Source: Halomonas sp. M4R1S46
GTDB taxonomy: Bacteria; Pseudomonadota; Gammaproteobacteria; Pseudomonadales; Halomonadaceae
Assembly (NCBI RefSeq): GCF_025725685.1
Contig: NZ_CP107008.1
Coordinates: 124,001 to 188,000 of the forward strand
Length of the DNA: 64,000 bases
Reading direction: 5' to 3'
Positions 47,246 to 62,465 of the stretch are shown piece by piece. The notes under the pieces are model-generated. The model was not told where the DNA came from and made no database searches. It saw only the letters and a program-made list of their open reading frames with translations. Each line of letters opens with the position of its first letter. The stretch's first letter is position 1. The translations under genes were made by a program, and so were the position numbers.

Positions 47246-48362
47246 CGAGGGAGACCCAGTAGCCGGGCGCGTAGTCCACCGGCAGGAAGCGCTCGTGGAG
47301 CTCCTGCAGGGTAGCCTCGGGATCGAGGTCGGCGAACAGCTCCGGGTGGAACCACTTGGCCAGCCGCTGCACGGCGACGAAGTAGTAGGGGCTGTTGTAG
47401 AACTGGTGCCAGATGGCGTGGAAGTCGCCGGTCTCGACGGCCTCGATGCCGGTCATGGCGGTGCGCTCGGTCAGCGCCTGGAGCTTGGCACGGGCGGCGT
47501 CCATGTCGGCGCCGGGCCCCACGCCGACCCAGTCGCCGCCGGGCACGTAGGCCTCCCAGTTGCCCCCCGTGACCACCACCTGGTCGGGGTCGGCGGCGAT
47601 GATCTGCTCGGGGTTCAGCGAGCCGAAGGTGTTGGGAATGATGCCCTCGGCGATGTTGGAGCCTCCCGCGATCTCGACATACTCGCCGAAGTTGCCGGGC
47701 CCGAAGCTCATGCAGCAGTCCTCGGAGTAGCCGCCCGCGCGGTCCACGAAGACCTTCGGGCGCGCCGGGTCGGCGGCGGCGATCGTCTCGGTGACGCGGG
47801 CCATCTGGGCCTCGGCGAAGTCGATGAAGTCCTCGGCCTTCTGCTCCTCGCCCAGCAGCTCGCCCATCAGGCGCATGGAGGGAACGGTGTGTTCGAGCGG
47901 CTGCTCGCGGAAGTCCACGTAGACGATCGGGATGCCGAGTTCGGCCAGCTTGTCGTCATAGGCGGCATCCTCGGTGGCGGCCCTGGCCTCGAGGTTCATC
48001 AGCACCACATTCGGCTGGAGGGCGGCGGCCTGCTCGACGTCGAAGGTGCCGTCCTTGAAGCCGCCGAAGGTCGGGAGGTCCTTCAGTTCGGGGAACCTGG
48101 CGGCGTAGCGCGCATGGTTGTCCGGGTCGGCCTGGGCGAAGTCCTCGCGCCAGCCCACGACGTGGGCGAACGGGTCTTCCGGTTGCAGCGCGCCCAGCAG
48201 GTAGATCTGGCGACCCTCGCCGAGGATCATGCGCTCCACGGGGGCGTCGACGGTGACCTCGCGGCCGGCGACGTCGGTGACGGTGATCGGTGCGGCCTGG
48301 GCGGCCGCGCAACCGAGGGCGATGGCCGTGCCACCGACGGCGTTGAGCAGGGATGTGTGCAT
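47235..48362 (-). CDS. ABC transporter periplasmic substrate-binding protein (FepB/BtuF-like)
   Basis: A 375-residue protein with a signal peptide (residues 1-23, ending AAAQA) followed by the class III binding fold. The start of the domain is ITVTDVAGREVTVDAPVERMILGEGRQIYLLGAL. A SEDCCMSFGPGNFGEYVEIAGGSNIAEG segment contains an unusual Cys-Cys pair. ATG 48362 is chosen because it begins the signal peptide. Ligand is probably ferric siderophore or haem; vitamin B12 is possible. A Fur-box-like palindrome lies 130 bp upstream. Confidence 0.85.
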   Translation of the reverse strand: MHTSLLNAVGGTAIALGCAAAQAAPITVTDVAGREVTVDAPVERMILGEGRQIYLLGALQPEDPFAHVVGWREDFAQADPDNHARYAARFPELKDLPTFGGFKDGTFDVEQAAALQPNVVLMNLEARAATEDAAYDDKLAELGIPIVYVDFREQPLEHTVPSMRLMGELLGEEQKAEDFIDFAEAQMARVTETIAAADPARPKVFVDRAGGYSEDCCMSFGPGNFGEYVEIAGGSNIAEGIIPNTFGSLNPEQIIAADPDQVVVTGGNWEAYVPGGDWVGVGPGADMDAARAKLQALTERTAMTGIEAVETGDFHAIWHQFYNSPYYFVAVQRLAKWFHPELFADLDPEATLQELHERFLPVDYAPGYWVSLDEH

Positions 48363-48491
48363 GTGCGGATGTCGTACTCGTTGATGGGTCGCGTCGAAGG
48401 CCGGGCACGCCTCGCAGGACAGGGGCCGTGTCACGCAGGCGCGCGCCCTCGTCCGTCCGGAGGCTTGCCGCAAGCGCACCTGGTTGGCCGT

Positions 48492-48512
48492 TGCGTATCG
48501 TTCCTATTCGCA
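48492..48512 (-). promoter_or_regulatory. Fur-box-like palindrome ahead of the iron ABC operon
   Basis: A 21-bp inverted repeat with TGCG/CGCA ends and inner ATTCG/CGTAT-type halves resembles Fur boxes of the TGCAAATGATAATCATTTGCA form at about 13 of 21 positions. It is upstream of the binding-protein gene. fur itself is in this window. Confidence 0.4.
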
Positions 48513-48565
48513 AGCGATGGCCAGTATGGCCGAATCGTCGGGCCTCGTCGAGACGGCGGCGGGGG

Positions 48566-49531
48566 CTACAGCCAGCCGGTGCGCCGGAAGCGCCGGTAGA
48601 GCCCGCCGCAGGCCAGACCCATCAGCAGCAGCGCCAGGGGGTAGCCGAAGCGCCAGTCGAGTTCCGGCATATGGGCGAAGTTCATGCCCCACACGCCGGC
48701 CAGGATGGTGGCCACGGCGAAGATCGCCGCCCAGGCGGCCAGGCGCTTGTGCACCTCGCTCTCGTCGATGGCCACCATCGACAGGTTGACCTGGATCGCC
48801 GTGATGATGGTCTCGCGCATGGTTTCTACCGCCATCTCGAGGCGGTGCAGGTGATCGTAGACGTCGCGGAAGTACTCCTGGGTATCGAGGCACAGTGCCG
48901 GCACCCGGCCGCCGAAGAGGTGGGCGCTGGCCTCGGCCAGCGGGGTCACGGCGTGCTTGACCTGCATGGTCTGGCGCTTGAGCTGGTAGAGGCGCTCGAG
49001 GCTCGAGCGGGCGGTGCCGCGGACGAAGATCTGGTCCTCGATGCTCTCGAGCTCGGCCTCCAGCGTCTCGATCACCGGGAAGTAGCGATCGACGATCACG
49101 TCCATCAGCGCATAGAGCACGAAGGAGGGGCCCTGCTGCAGGAGTTCCGGCTCTTTCTCGCAGCGCTTGCGCACCCCGGAGAAGCCCTGCCCGGGATGCT
49201 GGCGTACCGAGAGCACGTAGCCGGGGCCGGCGAACACCGCGACCTGGCCGGCCACGAGCTCCCCGTCGGCGACCGTGATCATGTGCATGGTGACGAACAG
49301 CGCCTCGCCGTACTCCTCGACCTTGGGGCGCTGGTCGCCGTGCAGGGCGTCCTCGACGGCCAGCTCGTGCAGGTCGAAGACGGTCTGGAAGGGCGCCAGC
49401 TCTCGCTCGTCGGGATTGTGCAGGGCCACCCACACGAAGCAGTTGGGCCGGGCCATGTAGTCGGCGACGTCCGCCGGCTGGATATCGCGCAGTCGACGCC
49501 CCTGCTCGTAGGCCACGCAGTTGACGATCAT
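48566..49531 (-). CDS. corA: Magnesium/cobalt transporter CorA family
   Basis: A 321-residue pentameric Mg2+ channel. The C-terminal pore motif GVWGMNFAHMPE with the GMN signature is followed by the second membrane helix and a basic tail. The N-terminal cytoplasmic funnel (VEDALHGDQRPKVEEYGEALFVTMHM) is complete. It stands alone; no Mg-sensing leader was recognised upstream. Confidence 0.95.
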   Translation of the reverse strand: MIVNCVAYEQGRRLRDIQPADVADYMARPNCFVWVALHNPDERELAPFQTVFDLHELAVEDALHGDQRPKVEEYGEALFVTMHMITVADGELVAGQVAVFAGPGYVLSVRQHPGQGFSGVRKRCEKEPELLQQGPSFVLYALMDVIVDRYFPVIETLEAELESIEDQIFVRGTARSSLERLYQLKRQTMQVKHAVTPLAEASAHLFGGRVPALCLDTQEYFRDVYDHLHRLEMAVETMRETIITAIQVNLSMVAIDESEVHKRLAAWAAIFAVATILAGVWGMNFAHMPELDWRFGYPLALLLMGLACGGLYRRFRRTGWL

Positions 49532-49689
49532 CGCGGCGTCCCTCCTGGCGGGTGAACGAATCCCTCAGGGATGAGCATAGCCCCACCGCCCGGCCGGGCT
49601 CGACTCGCGGCGCCAACGCGGGGCCCTGGCGCTCCGGTGGGCGCCCATCATAGGCTGGAGACTCACCTTCAAGGAAAGCGGAGATCACC

Positions 49690-49971
49690 ATGCCGATATC
49701 ACGTGCCCAGATCGCCACCGAATCCGGCGAGAAGCTGCTCGAGCGACTGTGCAAGCACTGGGCCCACAAGCTCGAGGTGGAGCAGCAGGGCAACGAGGGG
49801 CGGGTCAGCTTCGAGGATGGCTCCTGCCTGCTGTGGGCCGAGCCGGACAGGCTGCAGGTGGCCGTCGAGGCCCTGGACGAGGAGGGCCTGGATCGCCTGG
49901 AGGGCGTGGTCGCCAGTCACCTGGAGCGCATGGCCGGCGACGAGGCCCTGCAGATCGTCTGGGAAAATTGA
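49690..49971 (+). CDS. DUF2218 family protein
   Basis: A 93-residue protein. The pattern RAQIATESGEKLLERLCKHWAHKLEVEQQGNEGRVSFEDGSCLLWAEPDRLQVAVEA is typical of DUF2218 proteins, which are often encoded beside siderophore or metal-uptake genes. Function unknown. It is near the iron-type ABC operon. Its stop (TGA) overlaps the TTG start of the following permease. Confidence 0.8.
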   Translation: MPISRAQIATESGEKLLERLCKHWAHKLEVEQQGNEGRVSFEDGSCLLWAEPDRLQVAVEALDEEGLDRLEGVVASHLERMAGDEALQIVWEN

Positions 49972-50876
49972 GCGGCGAGGCGCCGACGGTCCGCACCGCC
50001 CATCTGGGCATGCTGCTGTGGGCGTTGCTGGTGGGGCTGTCGTTCCCCGCCGTGGGGCTGATGAGTGCGCTGCCGCCGTTCTCGCTCACCGCGCTGCGTT
50101 TCGCCATCGCCTGCCTGGGCCTGGGGTGGCTGGTCCGCCGGGTGCCGGGTGCCTGGCCGGGCTGGCGGGCACTGCCGCTGTTCGCCGCCATGGGGCTGTG
50201 CCTGGCCGGCTTCTTCGGCGCCATGTTCTGGGCGGCCCATTACGCCACGGCGCTGTCCATGGCCACCCTCTACGTGACCGTGCCGCTGCTCGCCTACGGC
50301 CTGGGCCTGGGGGCCGGCGTCGAGCGGCTGGCCTGGCGACTGCCGGCGATCCTCGCCCTGGGCGCGACGGGGGCCCTGGGGCTGGCCTTCGCCGAGGCGC
50401 TGGAGCGCGGTGGCGCGCTGCGCTTCGGGGTGGGCGAGGCGGTGTTCTTCCTCGGCTGCCTGTGCTCGGCCCTCTACCCGGTGCTCAGCAAGTGGGGCCT
50501 GACCCGGGGCGTGCTGCCCGCCTCGGCGGCGGTGCGCACCTTCTGGAGCCTGGGGCTCGGCGGAGTGCTGATCGGCCTGCTGGGCCTGGCGGTGGAGCCG
50601 GTGGGCCGGCTCGCCACCATGAGCTGGCGCGATGGCCTGCTGCTGGTCTACCTGGGGCTCTTCTCCAGCGCCCTGACCTTCTGGCTGATGCAGCGGGCCA
50701 CCGCGGTGCTGACCCCCGGCGCCATCACCGCCTACGGCTACCTGGTGCCCTTCGTCTCGATGCTGCTGCTGTTCGTCGAGATGCCCTCGCGCCTCGGCTG
50801 GGTCTGGCTGCCCGGCAGCGCCCTGGTGCTGCTGGCCATCGGCCTGCTGCTGTGCCATGACCCGGCGGCCGACTGA
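49968..50876 (+). CDS. EamA/DMT-family permease
   Basis: A 302-residue protein if it starts at TTG 49968, which overlaps the DUF2218 stop (TTGA). ATG 50010 (MLLWALLVGLSFPAVGLMSALPPFSLTALRF) would give 288 residues. It has about ten helices in two EamA repeats. FLGCLCSALYPVLSKWGL and LTPGAITAYGYLVPF are typical. Substrate unknown. The 3' end is 9 bp from the convergent fusion gene. Confidence 0.85.
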   Translation: MSGEAPTVRTAHLGMLLWALLVGLSFPAVGLMSALPPFSLTALRFAIACLGLGWLVRRVPGAWPGWRALPLFAAMGLCLAGFFGAMFWAAHYATALSMATLYVTVPLLAYGLGLGAGVERLAWRLPAILALGATGALGLAFAEALERGGALRFGVGEAVFFLGCLCSALYPVLSKWGLTRGVLPASAAVRTFWSLGLGGVLIGLLGLAVEPVGRLATMSWRDGLLLVYLGLFSSALTFWLMQRATAVLTPGAITAYGYLVPFVSMLLLFVEMPSRLGWVWLPGSALVLLAIGLLLCHDPAAD

Positions 50877-50885
50877 GTCCGGCGA

Positions 50886-53753
<2,868 letters not shown>

Positions 53754-53783
53754 TCCCGAGGCGAGCAGAGCGCACATCATGAG

Positions 53784-53862
53784 GGGCGCCGGGGACAGGC
53801 CGAAGGGGAGGTCCTATGCCAGGAATGGCATCGGTAGCGCCCAGGGAGGGGTTCACAGCGCC
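53784..53862 (-). repeat. Dispersed intergenic repeat, short copy (copy 2)
   Basis: Read on the minus strand this 79-nt copy begins GGCGCTGTGAACCC and ends CCGGCGCCC. It matches both ends of 13581-13740 but lacks the central 80 or so nucleotides. It keeps a hairpin with the same TTCC loop (ATGCCA-ttcc-TGGCAT), the stem bases differing from copy 1 but still pairing. It lies 31 bp after the dapB stop. Confidence 0.7.
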
Positions 53863-54000
53863 TCCCTGTAGGCCTGTCGACGGAACAGCCCCGAACGATA
53901 GCTCTGCCTTCTTACCTCTCTGGGGGTAGCCGTCGGGCGCCATTTCCTGTAATATCCCCAAAATTTTGGCCGGGCGCATGGGCGAGAGCCCCCTTCGCTG

Positions 54001-54085
54001 CGCTTGTTGCTTCGGCCCCGCATTCCGAGCGAATGACAACAAGCGGGATGAAACCGGTCTGCATCGGGTTTCGTCCCGCTTTTTT
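54001..54085 (+). promoter_or_regulatory. carA leader attenuator: terminator with overlapping alternative stem
   Basis: An intrinsic terminator (stem 54042-54055 pairing with 54067-54080, 14 bp with one G-T, then T5) lies 62 nt before carA. An alternative stem CGCTTGTTG (54001-54009) with CAACAAGCG (54037-54045) shares bases with the terminator's left arm, so the two are mutually exclusive. This is the usual layout of a transcription attenuator. Pyrimidine- or arginine-responsive control of carAB is known in relatives. It may also simply end dapB transcripts. The rest of the 393-bp dapB-carA gap holds repeat copy 2 and no supported gene. Confidence 0.6.
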
Positions 54086-54146
54086 GCGGCCCGGCCCCGG
54101 AGTATTCCTTGACGAGCTGTCTCTTAAAACTTGGGAGGACGTTGCA

Positions 54147-55292
54147 TTGAACAGACCCGCGATACTGGCCTTGGAAGATGGCAGTGTGTTTCATGGCACC
54201 GCCATCGGCGCCGATGGGCAAACCAGCGGTGAGGTGGTGTTCAATACGGCCATGACGGGCTATCAGGAAATCCTTACCGACCCCTCCTATACCCGCCAGA
54301 TCGTCACCCTGACCTATCCGCACATCGGCAACACCGGCATCAATGCCGAGGACGTGGAGTCCGGCGCCATCGCCGCCGCCGGCCTGGTGATCCGCGACCT
54401 GCCGCTGCTGGCCAGCAGCTTCCGCTCCGAGCAGACGCTCTCCGACTACCTGGCCGGCCAGAACGTGCTGGGCATCGCCGACATCGATACCCGCCGCCTG
54501 ACCCGCATCCTGCGCGACAAGGGCGCCCAGAACGGCGCCATCCTCGCCGGTGCCGACGCCGAGGGCGAGGACGCCGTGGCACGGGCCCTCGAGGCGGCGC
54601 GGGCCTTCCCGGGGCTCAAGGGCATGGACCTGGCCAAGGTCGTCTCCTGCCAGTCGCCCTACGCGTGGACCGAGGGCGAGTGGACCCTGGGCCAGGGCTA
54701 TGCCGACACCGCCGAGGCCGAGCGTCCCTACCACGTGGTCGCCTACGACTACGGGGTGAAGCGCAATATCCTGCGCATGCTGGCCTCCCGCGGCTGCCGC
54801 CTGACCGTGGTGCCGGCCCAGACCCCGGCCAGCGAGGTCATGGCGCTGAACCCGGACGGCATCTTCCTCTCCAACGGCCCCGGCGACCCGGAGCCCTGCG
54901 AGTACGCCATCGCCGCCATCCGCGAGCTGCTCGAGACCGGGGTGCCGATCTTCGGCATCTGCCTGGGTCACCAGCTGCTGGCGCTGGCCAGCGGGGCGAA
55001 CTCGGTGAAGATGAAGTTCGGCCACCACGGCGCCAACCACCCGGTGCAGGACCTCGACAGCGGCCAGGTGATGATCACCAGCCAGAACCACGGTTTCACG
55101 GCCGAGGAGTCGACGCTGCCCGAGACCCTGCGGGCCACCCACCGCTCGCTGTTCGACGGCACCCTGCAGGGCATCGAGCGCACCGACCGGCCGGCCTTCA
55201 GCTTCCAGGGCCACCCGGAGGCGAGCCCCGGCCCGCGGGATGTCGCGCCGCTGTTCGACCGCTTTATCTCCATGATGAAGGAACGCCGCTAA
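54147..55292 (+). CDS. carA: Carbamoyl-phosphate synthase small subunit
   Basis: A 381-residue glutaminase subunit supplying ammonia for carbamoyl phosphate (arginine and pyrimidines). The class I amidotransferase domain has the nucleophile Cys in [11 protein letters not shown] and His/Glu in [12 protein letters not shown]. The start is TTG 54147 ([13 protein letters not shown]), with GGGAGGA 7 bp upstream; a UUG start is also used by E. coli carA. It is 59 bp before carB. Confidence 0.97.
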   Translation: MNRPAILALEDGSVFHGTAIGADGQTSGEVVFNTAMTGYQEILTDPSYTRQIVTLTYPHIGNTGINAEDVESGAIAAAGLVIRDLPLLASSFRSEQTLSDYLAGQNVLGIADIDTRRLTRILRDKGAQNGAILAGADAEGEDAVARALEAARAFPGLKGMDLAKVVSCQSPYAWTEGEWTLGQGYADTAEAERPYHVVAYDYGVKRNILRMLASRGCRLTVVPAQTPASEVMALNPDGIFLSNGPGDPEPCEYAIAAIRELLETGVPIFGICLGHQLLALASGANSVKMKFGHHGANHPVQDLDSGQVMITSQNHGFTAEESTLPETLRATHRSLFDGTLQGIERTDRPAFSFQGHPEASPGPRDVAPLFDRFISMMKERR

Positions 55293-55351
55293 GCGTTGAT
55301 CCTCAGTCACCATCGAGTCCGTCTTTACACCGATTAGCCGCGGGAACCGTC

Positions 55352-58578
<3,227 letters not shown>

Positions 58579-58582
<4 letters not shown>

Positions 58583-59055
58583 ACAAGGTCCCGATGACCG
58601 TCGTCGGTGAGCAGCGTCTTCGCAAGGAGCTCGAGGAGCTCAAGAGCGAGGCGCGCCCCAACGTGATCGCCGCGATCGCCGAGGCCCGCGAGCATGGCGA
58701 CCTCAAGGAGAACGCCGAGTACCATGCGGCCCGCGAGCAGCAGGGCTTCATCGAGGGGCGCATCCAGGAGATCGAGGGCAAGCTCTCCAATGCGCAGGTC
58801 ATCGACGTGACCAAGCTGCCCAAGACCGGCAAGGTGATCTTCGGCGTGACCGTGGAGCTGATCAACCTGGAGACCGACGATGAGGTGACCTACCGCATCG
58901 TCGGTGAGGACGAGGCCGACATCAAGGCCGGTCGGATCTCCGTCACCTCGCCCATCGCCCGCGCCCTGATCGGCAAGGAAGAGGGCGACGTGGCGCTGGT
59001 GCGCACCCCGGGTGGCGACGTCGAGTACGAGATCGGAAGCGTCGAACACCTGTGA
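58579..59055 (+). CDS. greA: Transcription elongation factor GreA
   Basis: A 158-residue factor that rescues backtracked RNA polymerase by stimulating transcript cleavage. The N-terminal coiled coil carries the acidic tip [11 protein letters not shown] and the C-terminal FKBP-like domain follows ([22 protein letters not shown]). Exact E. coli length. It overlaps carB by ATGA and is followed by a terminator hairpin, behind which an intron is inserted. Confidence 0.97.
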
Positions 59056-59090
59056 CCCCAGCTCGAAGCCTTAGCTGGAAGCGTGAAGAA

Positions 59091-59125
59091 AAACACCCCC
59101 CGCAGCGACGCTGCGGGGGGTGTTT
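59091..59125 (+). terminator. greA terminator hairpin, flanked by a group II intron
   Basis: A perfect 16-bp stem (AAACACCCCCCGCAGC and its complement) with a GAC loop and TTT at its 3' foot. The expected tail is interrupted: TTTCGAT is followed at 59130 by the intron 5' end, and the remaining TTCTG lies after the intron at 61054. Confidence 0.85.
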
Positions 59126-59129
59126 CGAT

Positions 59130-61053
59130 GTGCGCCAGGCATGGCGCGCAGCGCCTGACTGGCGCTGTTCCCGAGGGTGGTGCCTCGGGATGACTTGGGG
59201 GTGAAAGTCCCCTGCACGCCCGGCAAGGGGAAGTGCTAGCCGACGGCAAGGGTGTCTCCCGCGAGGGGGAATCTGAAGGCAGCTCGAGGCAAAACGCTGG
59301 CCTGACGAACAGGAAGCGGATATGAGGCGTCATGGCGGGGTGAGATGGCATCAATCATCAAAGCCCAGTACTTGCACGGAACGCCATGACGTAAATCCGA
59401 CAGGCATAAGCGGGAAGGTCGCGCGTCTTACCCTGGGAGGTCTGGTGGTCTGCCACGGTGCTACCGGCGTCGAGAGGCGGCGGGATGGGCCACCAGACGT
59501 CAGCAGAGGCCATAGTAAGTGCCGGTTCACCGCGGCACCAAGGGCCGAACATGAAGAACCGCGAGTAGGCGATGACGTCTCGAGGATCGATCATGAAGAC
59601 AGAAAGCGGCGCTGATACCGCCACCCACCCAGAGGGGCAGGGGCAGCACCCCGAGTCTCGGCCGGTGGGCGTCGAGACGGTCCCGGCGTCGTCATCGTGG
59701 ACGAAAGCGGAGCCCGCCCCGCTCATGGAGGCCGTGGTAGAGAAGGCTAACATGGCGCGGGCTTACCGGAGGGTGGTCGCCAACAAAGGCGCGCCGGGTG
59801 CCGATGGCATGACGGTGGAGCAGTTGGCTGACCACCTGAAACAGCACTGGCCGACGCTGCGCGAGCGGCTGCTGGCCGGTGAGTACCACCCCAGCCCAGT
59901 CCGAGCCGTCGAGATCCCCAAGTCCAAGGGCGGGACACGACAGCTCGGCATCCCCACGGTCACCGACCGGCTGATCCAGCAGGCGCTGCTGCAGGTGCTG
60001 ACGCCGCTCTTCGATCCGAGCTTCTCCGCATCGAGCTACGGCTACCGCCCCAAACGCAGCGCCCAGCAGGCTGTCGCGGCGATGAAGACCCATGTCACGG
60101 CCGGCCACCGCTGGGTGGTCGACCTCGACCTGGAAGCCTTCTTCGACCGAGTGAACCACGACCTGCTGATGGCGCGGGTCGCGCGCCGCGTCCGCGACAA
60201 GCGGGTGTTGCGCCTGATCCGTCGTTATCTGGAAGCCGGTCTGTTCCAGGACTGCCAGGCCGCGTCACGCCGGCAGGGAACGCCCCAGGGCGGACCGCTC
60301 AGCCCGCTGCTGGCCAACATCCTGCTGGATGACGTGGACAAGGAACTGGAGCGCCGCGGTCACCGCTTCTGCCGCTACGCCGACGATATGCAGGTGTATG
60401 TCAGGAGTCGGCGAGCGGGCGAGCGCGTCATGGCCAGCCTGAGTGATTTTCTCGAGAGCTCGCTCAGGCTGACGGTCAATCGTGACAAGAGTGCGGTGGA
60501 GCGGCCTTGGAACCGGGGGTATCTGGGCTACACGCTGACCCGGCACAAGCTGCCGAAGCTGACGCTGGCCAAGGCCAGCCTGCCACGCTTGATGCAGCGT
60601 GTCCGCGAGATCCTCAAGCGTGGCAGGGGACGCCATATTCGGCGCGTCACGAGGGAGTTGGCCCCCGTCCTGCGGGGCTGGGCCAGTTACTTCAGTCTCG
60701 TCGATGTGAAGCGCCCGCTGGAAGCGCTGGATGGGTGGATACGCCGCCGGTTACGCGACGTGGTCTGGCGGCAATGGAAACGCCCGCGGACCCGGCGCCG
60801 TAAGCTTCTGGCACTGGGTCTGGACGACTATCGGGCGTGGAAGTCAGCCGGGAATGGGCGAGGCCCCTGGTGGAATGCCGGTGCTTCGCACATGAATCAG
60901 GCCCTGCCACGGAAGTGGTTCGATCGGCTGGGCCTGATCTCGGTACTCGATACGGTAAGAGGGCTTAGCCGTTCTTCGTGAACCGCCGTGGTACGGAACC
61001 GTATGCCCGGTGGTGTGAGAGGACGGGGGAGGCGACTCCCCTTCCTACTCGAT
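59130..61053 (+). mobile_element. Group II intron, bacterial class C (IIC) type
   Basis: About 1.92 kb. The 5' end reads GTGCG (consensus GUGYG). 460 nt of structured RNA (domains I-III) precede the ORF. The 3' end has a domain V-like stem (ACCGCCGTGGTACGG...CCGTATGCCCGGTGGT) and a domain VI-like stem ending CTACTCGAT. It is inserted directly behind the greA terminator hairpin, the preferred target of IIC introns, and in the same orientation. The reverse transcriptase ORF is intact. The exact ends are inferred from consensus. No CDS other than the RT is supported within it. Confidence 0.85.
59593..60981 (+). CDS. ltrA: Group II intron reverse transcriptase/maturase
   Basis: A 462-residue protein that helps the intron splice and retrotranspose. 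RT blocks are seen in order: MARAYRRVVANKGAPGADGM, GTRQLGIPTVTDRLIQQAL, SYGYRPKRSAQQAV, VVDLDLEAFFDRVNHD, QGTPQGGPLSPLLANI and the catalytic RYADDMQVYV (YADD). A maturase/group II C-terminal domain (RGWASYFSLVDVKRPLEALDGWIRRRLRDVVWRQWKRP) follows. There is no HNH endonuclease domain, as usual for class C. ATG 59593 has GAGGA upstream; ATG 59572 is an alternative. Confidence 0.93.
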   Translation: MKTESGADTATHPEGQGQHPESRPVGVETVPASSSWTKAEPAPLMEAVVEKANMARAYRRVVANKGAPGADGMTVEQLADHLKQHWPTLRERLLAGEYHPSPVRAVEIPKSKGGTRQLGIPTVTDRLIQQALLQVLTPLFDPSFSASSYGYRPKRSAQQAVAAMKTHVTAGHRWVVDLDLEAFFDRVNHDLLMARVARRVRDKRVLRLIRRYLEAGLFQDCQAASRRQGTPQGGPLSPLLANILLDDVDKELERRGHRFCRYADDMQVYVRSRRAGERVMASLSDFLESSLRLTVNRDKSAVERPWNRGYLGYTLTRHKLPKLTLAKASLPRLMQRVREILKRGRGRHIRRVTRELAPVLRGWASYFSLVDVKRPLEALDGWIRRRLRDVVWRQWKRPRTRRRKLLALGLDDYRAWKSAGNGRGPWWNAGASHMNQALPRKWFDRLGLISVLDTVRGLSRSS

Positions 61054-61105
61054 TTCTGAAGCTGTCGATCCTGCTGGGCTTCCAGCTCGCGCGAAGCGCG
61101 GTGGC

Positions 61106-61432
61106 TCAGCGCCGGCCGTGGTGCTCCTCGAAGCGCTTGATATTGGAGAGCTTCGGGTTGACCCTGGGGTTGTGGCGGTAGAGCAGGGCGACCTTGCCGA
61201 TCGTCTGCACCAGCTCACCGCCGCTCGCCGCGACCAGCTCGTCGAGCATGGCGGCGCGCTCGTCGCGCTCGGGCAGGGCCAGCTTGACCTTGACCAGCTC
61301 GTGGTCGGAGAGGGCCCGGTCCAGCTCGGCGATCACGCCCTCGGAGAGGCCGTTCTCGGAGACCGTGACCACGGGGTCGAGGTGGTGCCCGATGCTGCGG
61401 AATGCTTTCTTTTGTGCCTGTGACAAGCTCAT
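61106..61432 (-). CDS. yhbY: CRM-domain RNA-binding protein YhbY
   Basis: A 108-residue CRS1-YhbY (CRM) domain protein associated with pre-50S ribosomes. The family pattern [37 protein letters not shown] and the [18 protein letters not shown] loop are visible. ATG 61432 is chosen as the family start. Divergent from rlmE and convergent with the intron. CRM domains promote group II intron splicing in plastids; here adjacency to an intron is probably coincidence. Confidence 0.92.
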   Translation of the reverse strand: MSLSQAQKKAFRSIGHHLDPVVTVSENGLSEGVIAELDRALSDHELVKVKLALPERDERAAMLDELVAASGGELVQTIGKVALLYRHNPRVNPKLSNIKRFEEHHGRR

Positions 61433-61614
61433 GGTATCTTGATTCTTCCCGGTTGGCGCGCAGCGCACATGGTACGGTGAATCGCTCCGCGGCGAAAGCG
61501 CGGCCAGCCTCGCCGGCCGCCAGTCACCCCGGGCCCGCAGGTCAGCACCCCTCCCAGGTCTATTCCGGAAACCGCTCGACCGCCTGTCATCCAGGATCAT
61601 TCACAGGTGATGCC

Positions 61615-62268
61615 GTGGCACGTTCCCAAGATTCCCGCCCCAAGCGGCGCGGCGCCAGCAAGAGCAGCGCCGGCTGGCTGAAGGAGCACTTCGACGACCG
61701 CTATGTGCAGCAGAGCTGGCAGGACGGCTATCGCAGCCGCGCCAGCTACAAGCTGCTGGCCCTGGACGAGAAGGACAGGCTGCTGCGCCCCGGCATGACG
61801 GTGATCGACCTCGGCGCCGCCCCCGGCGGCTGGAGCCAGGTGGCCGCCGAGCGGGTCGGCGACGCCGGCCTGGTCATCGCCTCCGACCTCCTCGAGATGG
61901 ACGCCCTGGCCGGCGTCGACTTCGTCCAGGGCGATTTCACCGAGGAGAGCGTGCTCGAGGCGGTCCTCGCCCGGCTCGGCGATCGGCCGGTGGACCTTGT
62001 GATGTCGGACATGGCCCCCAATATGAGTGGCATGGCCGCCATCGACCAGCCCCAGGCGATGTACCTGGTGGAGCTGGCCCTGGATCTGGCACGCCAGACC
62101 CTGTCCCCCGGCGGCGCCTTCCTGGCCAAGGTCTTCCAGGGAGAAGGTTTCGACGCCTACCTGAAGGAGTTGCGCAGCGACTTCACGCGGGTGGTGACCC
62201 GCAAGCCGGAGGCCTCCCGCGCGCGGTCCCGGGAGGTCTACCTGCTGGCGGAGGGGTTTCGCGGCTGA
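61615..62268 (+). CDS. rlmE: 23S rRNA (uridine-2'-O)-methyltransferase RlmE (FtsJ/RrmJ)
   Basis: A 217-residue SAM-dependent methyltransferase for U2552 in 23S rRNA. The SAM motif [14 protein letters not shown] and the K-D-K-E tetrad ([42 protein letters not shown]) are present. The start is GTG 61615, with AGGTGA about 5 bp upstream, giving a length close to E. coli (209). It precedes ftsH, as in E. coli. Confidence 0.95.
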   Translation: MARSQDSRPKRRGASKSSAGWLKEHFDDRYVQQSWQDGYRSRASYKLLALDEKDRLLRPGMTVIDLGAAPGGWSQVAAERVGDAGLVIASDLLEMDALAGVDFVQGDFTEESVLEAVLARLGDRPVDLVMSDMAPNMSGMAAIDQPQAMYLVELALDLARQTLSPGGAFLAKVFQGEGFDAYLKELRSDFTRVVTRKPEASRARSREVYLLAEGFRG

Positions 62269-62465
62269 GCCGGTGCCCCGTCGGCCCGATAGTCACAGGC
62301 TAACGCTTCGATGGCCGGACACGACGGCGTGTCTGTGTCACAGTGAATGCCATAGCCACGGGTGGGCCCGGCCCGCCCCCATGCTGGCTGAACATGTGCT
62401 GCTGATGTAGTGTCGAAAGCACCAGGCGTGTTCGGCCGACAGATTCTTGCAATGAGGGTAGTCCC

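Noticed and set aside
53978..54113. Leader peptide beginning [11 protein letters not shown] before carA
   Set aside because: The frame runs through the terminator to a TGA at 54111, has no clear ribosome-binding site and no run of Arg codons placed for attenuation.
61106..61432. YhbY (CRM domain) as a dedicated splicing helper of the adjacent intron
   Set aside because: yhbY is normally found next to rlmE and greA without any intron, so its position is ancestral and the adjacency is most simply coincidence.
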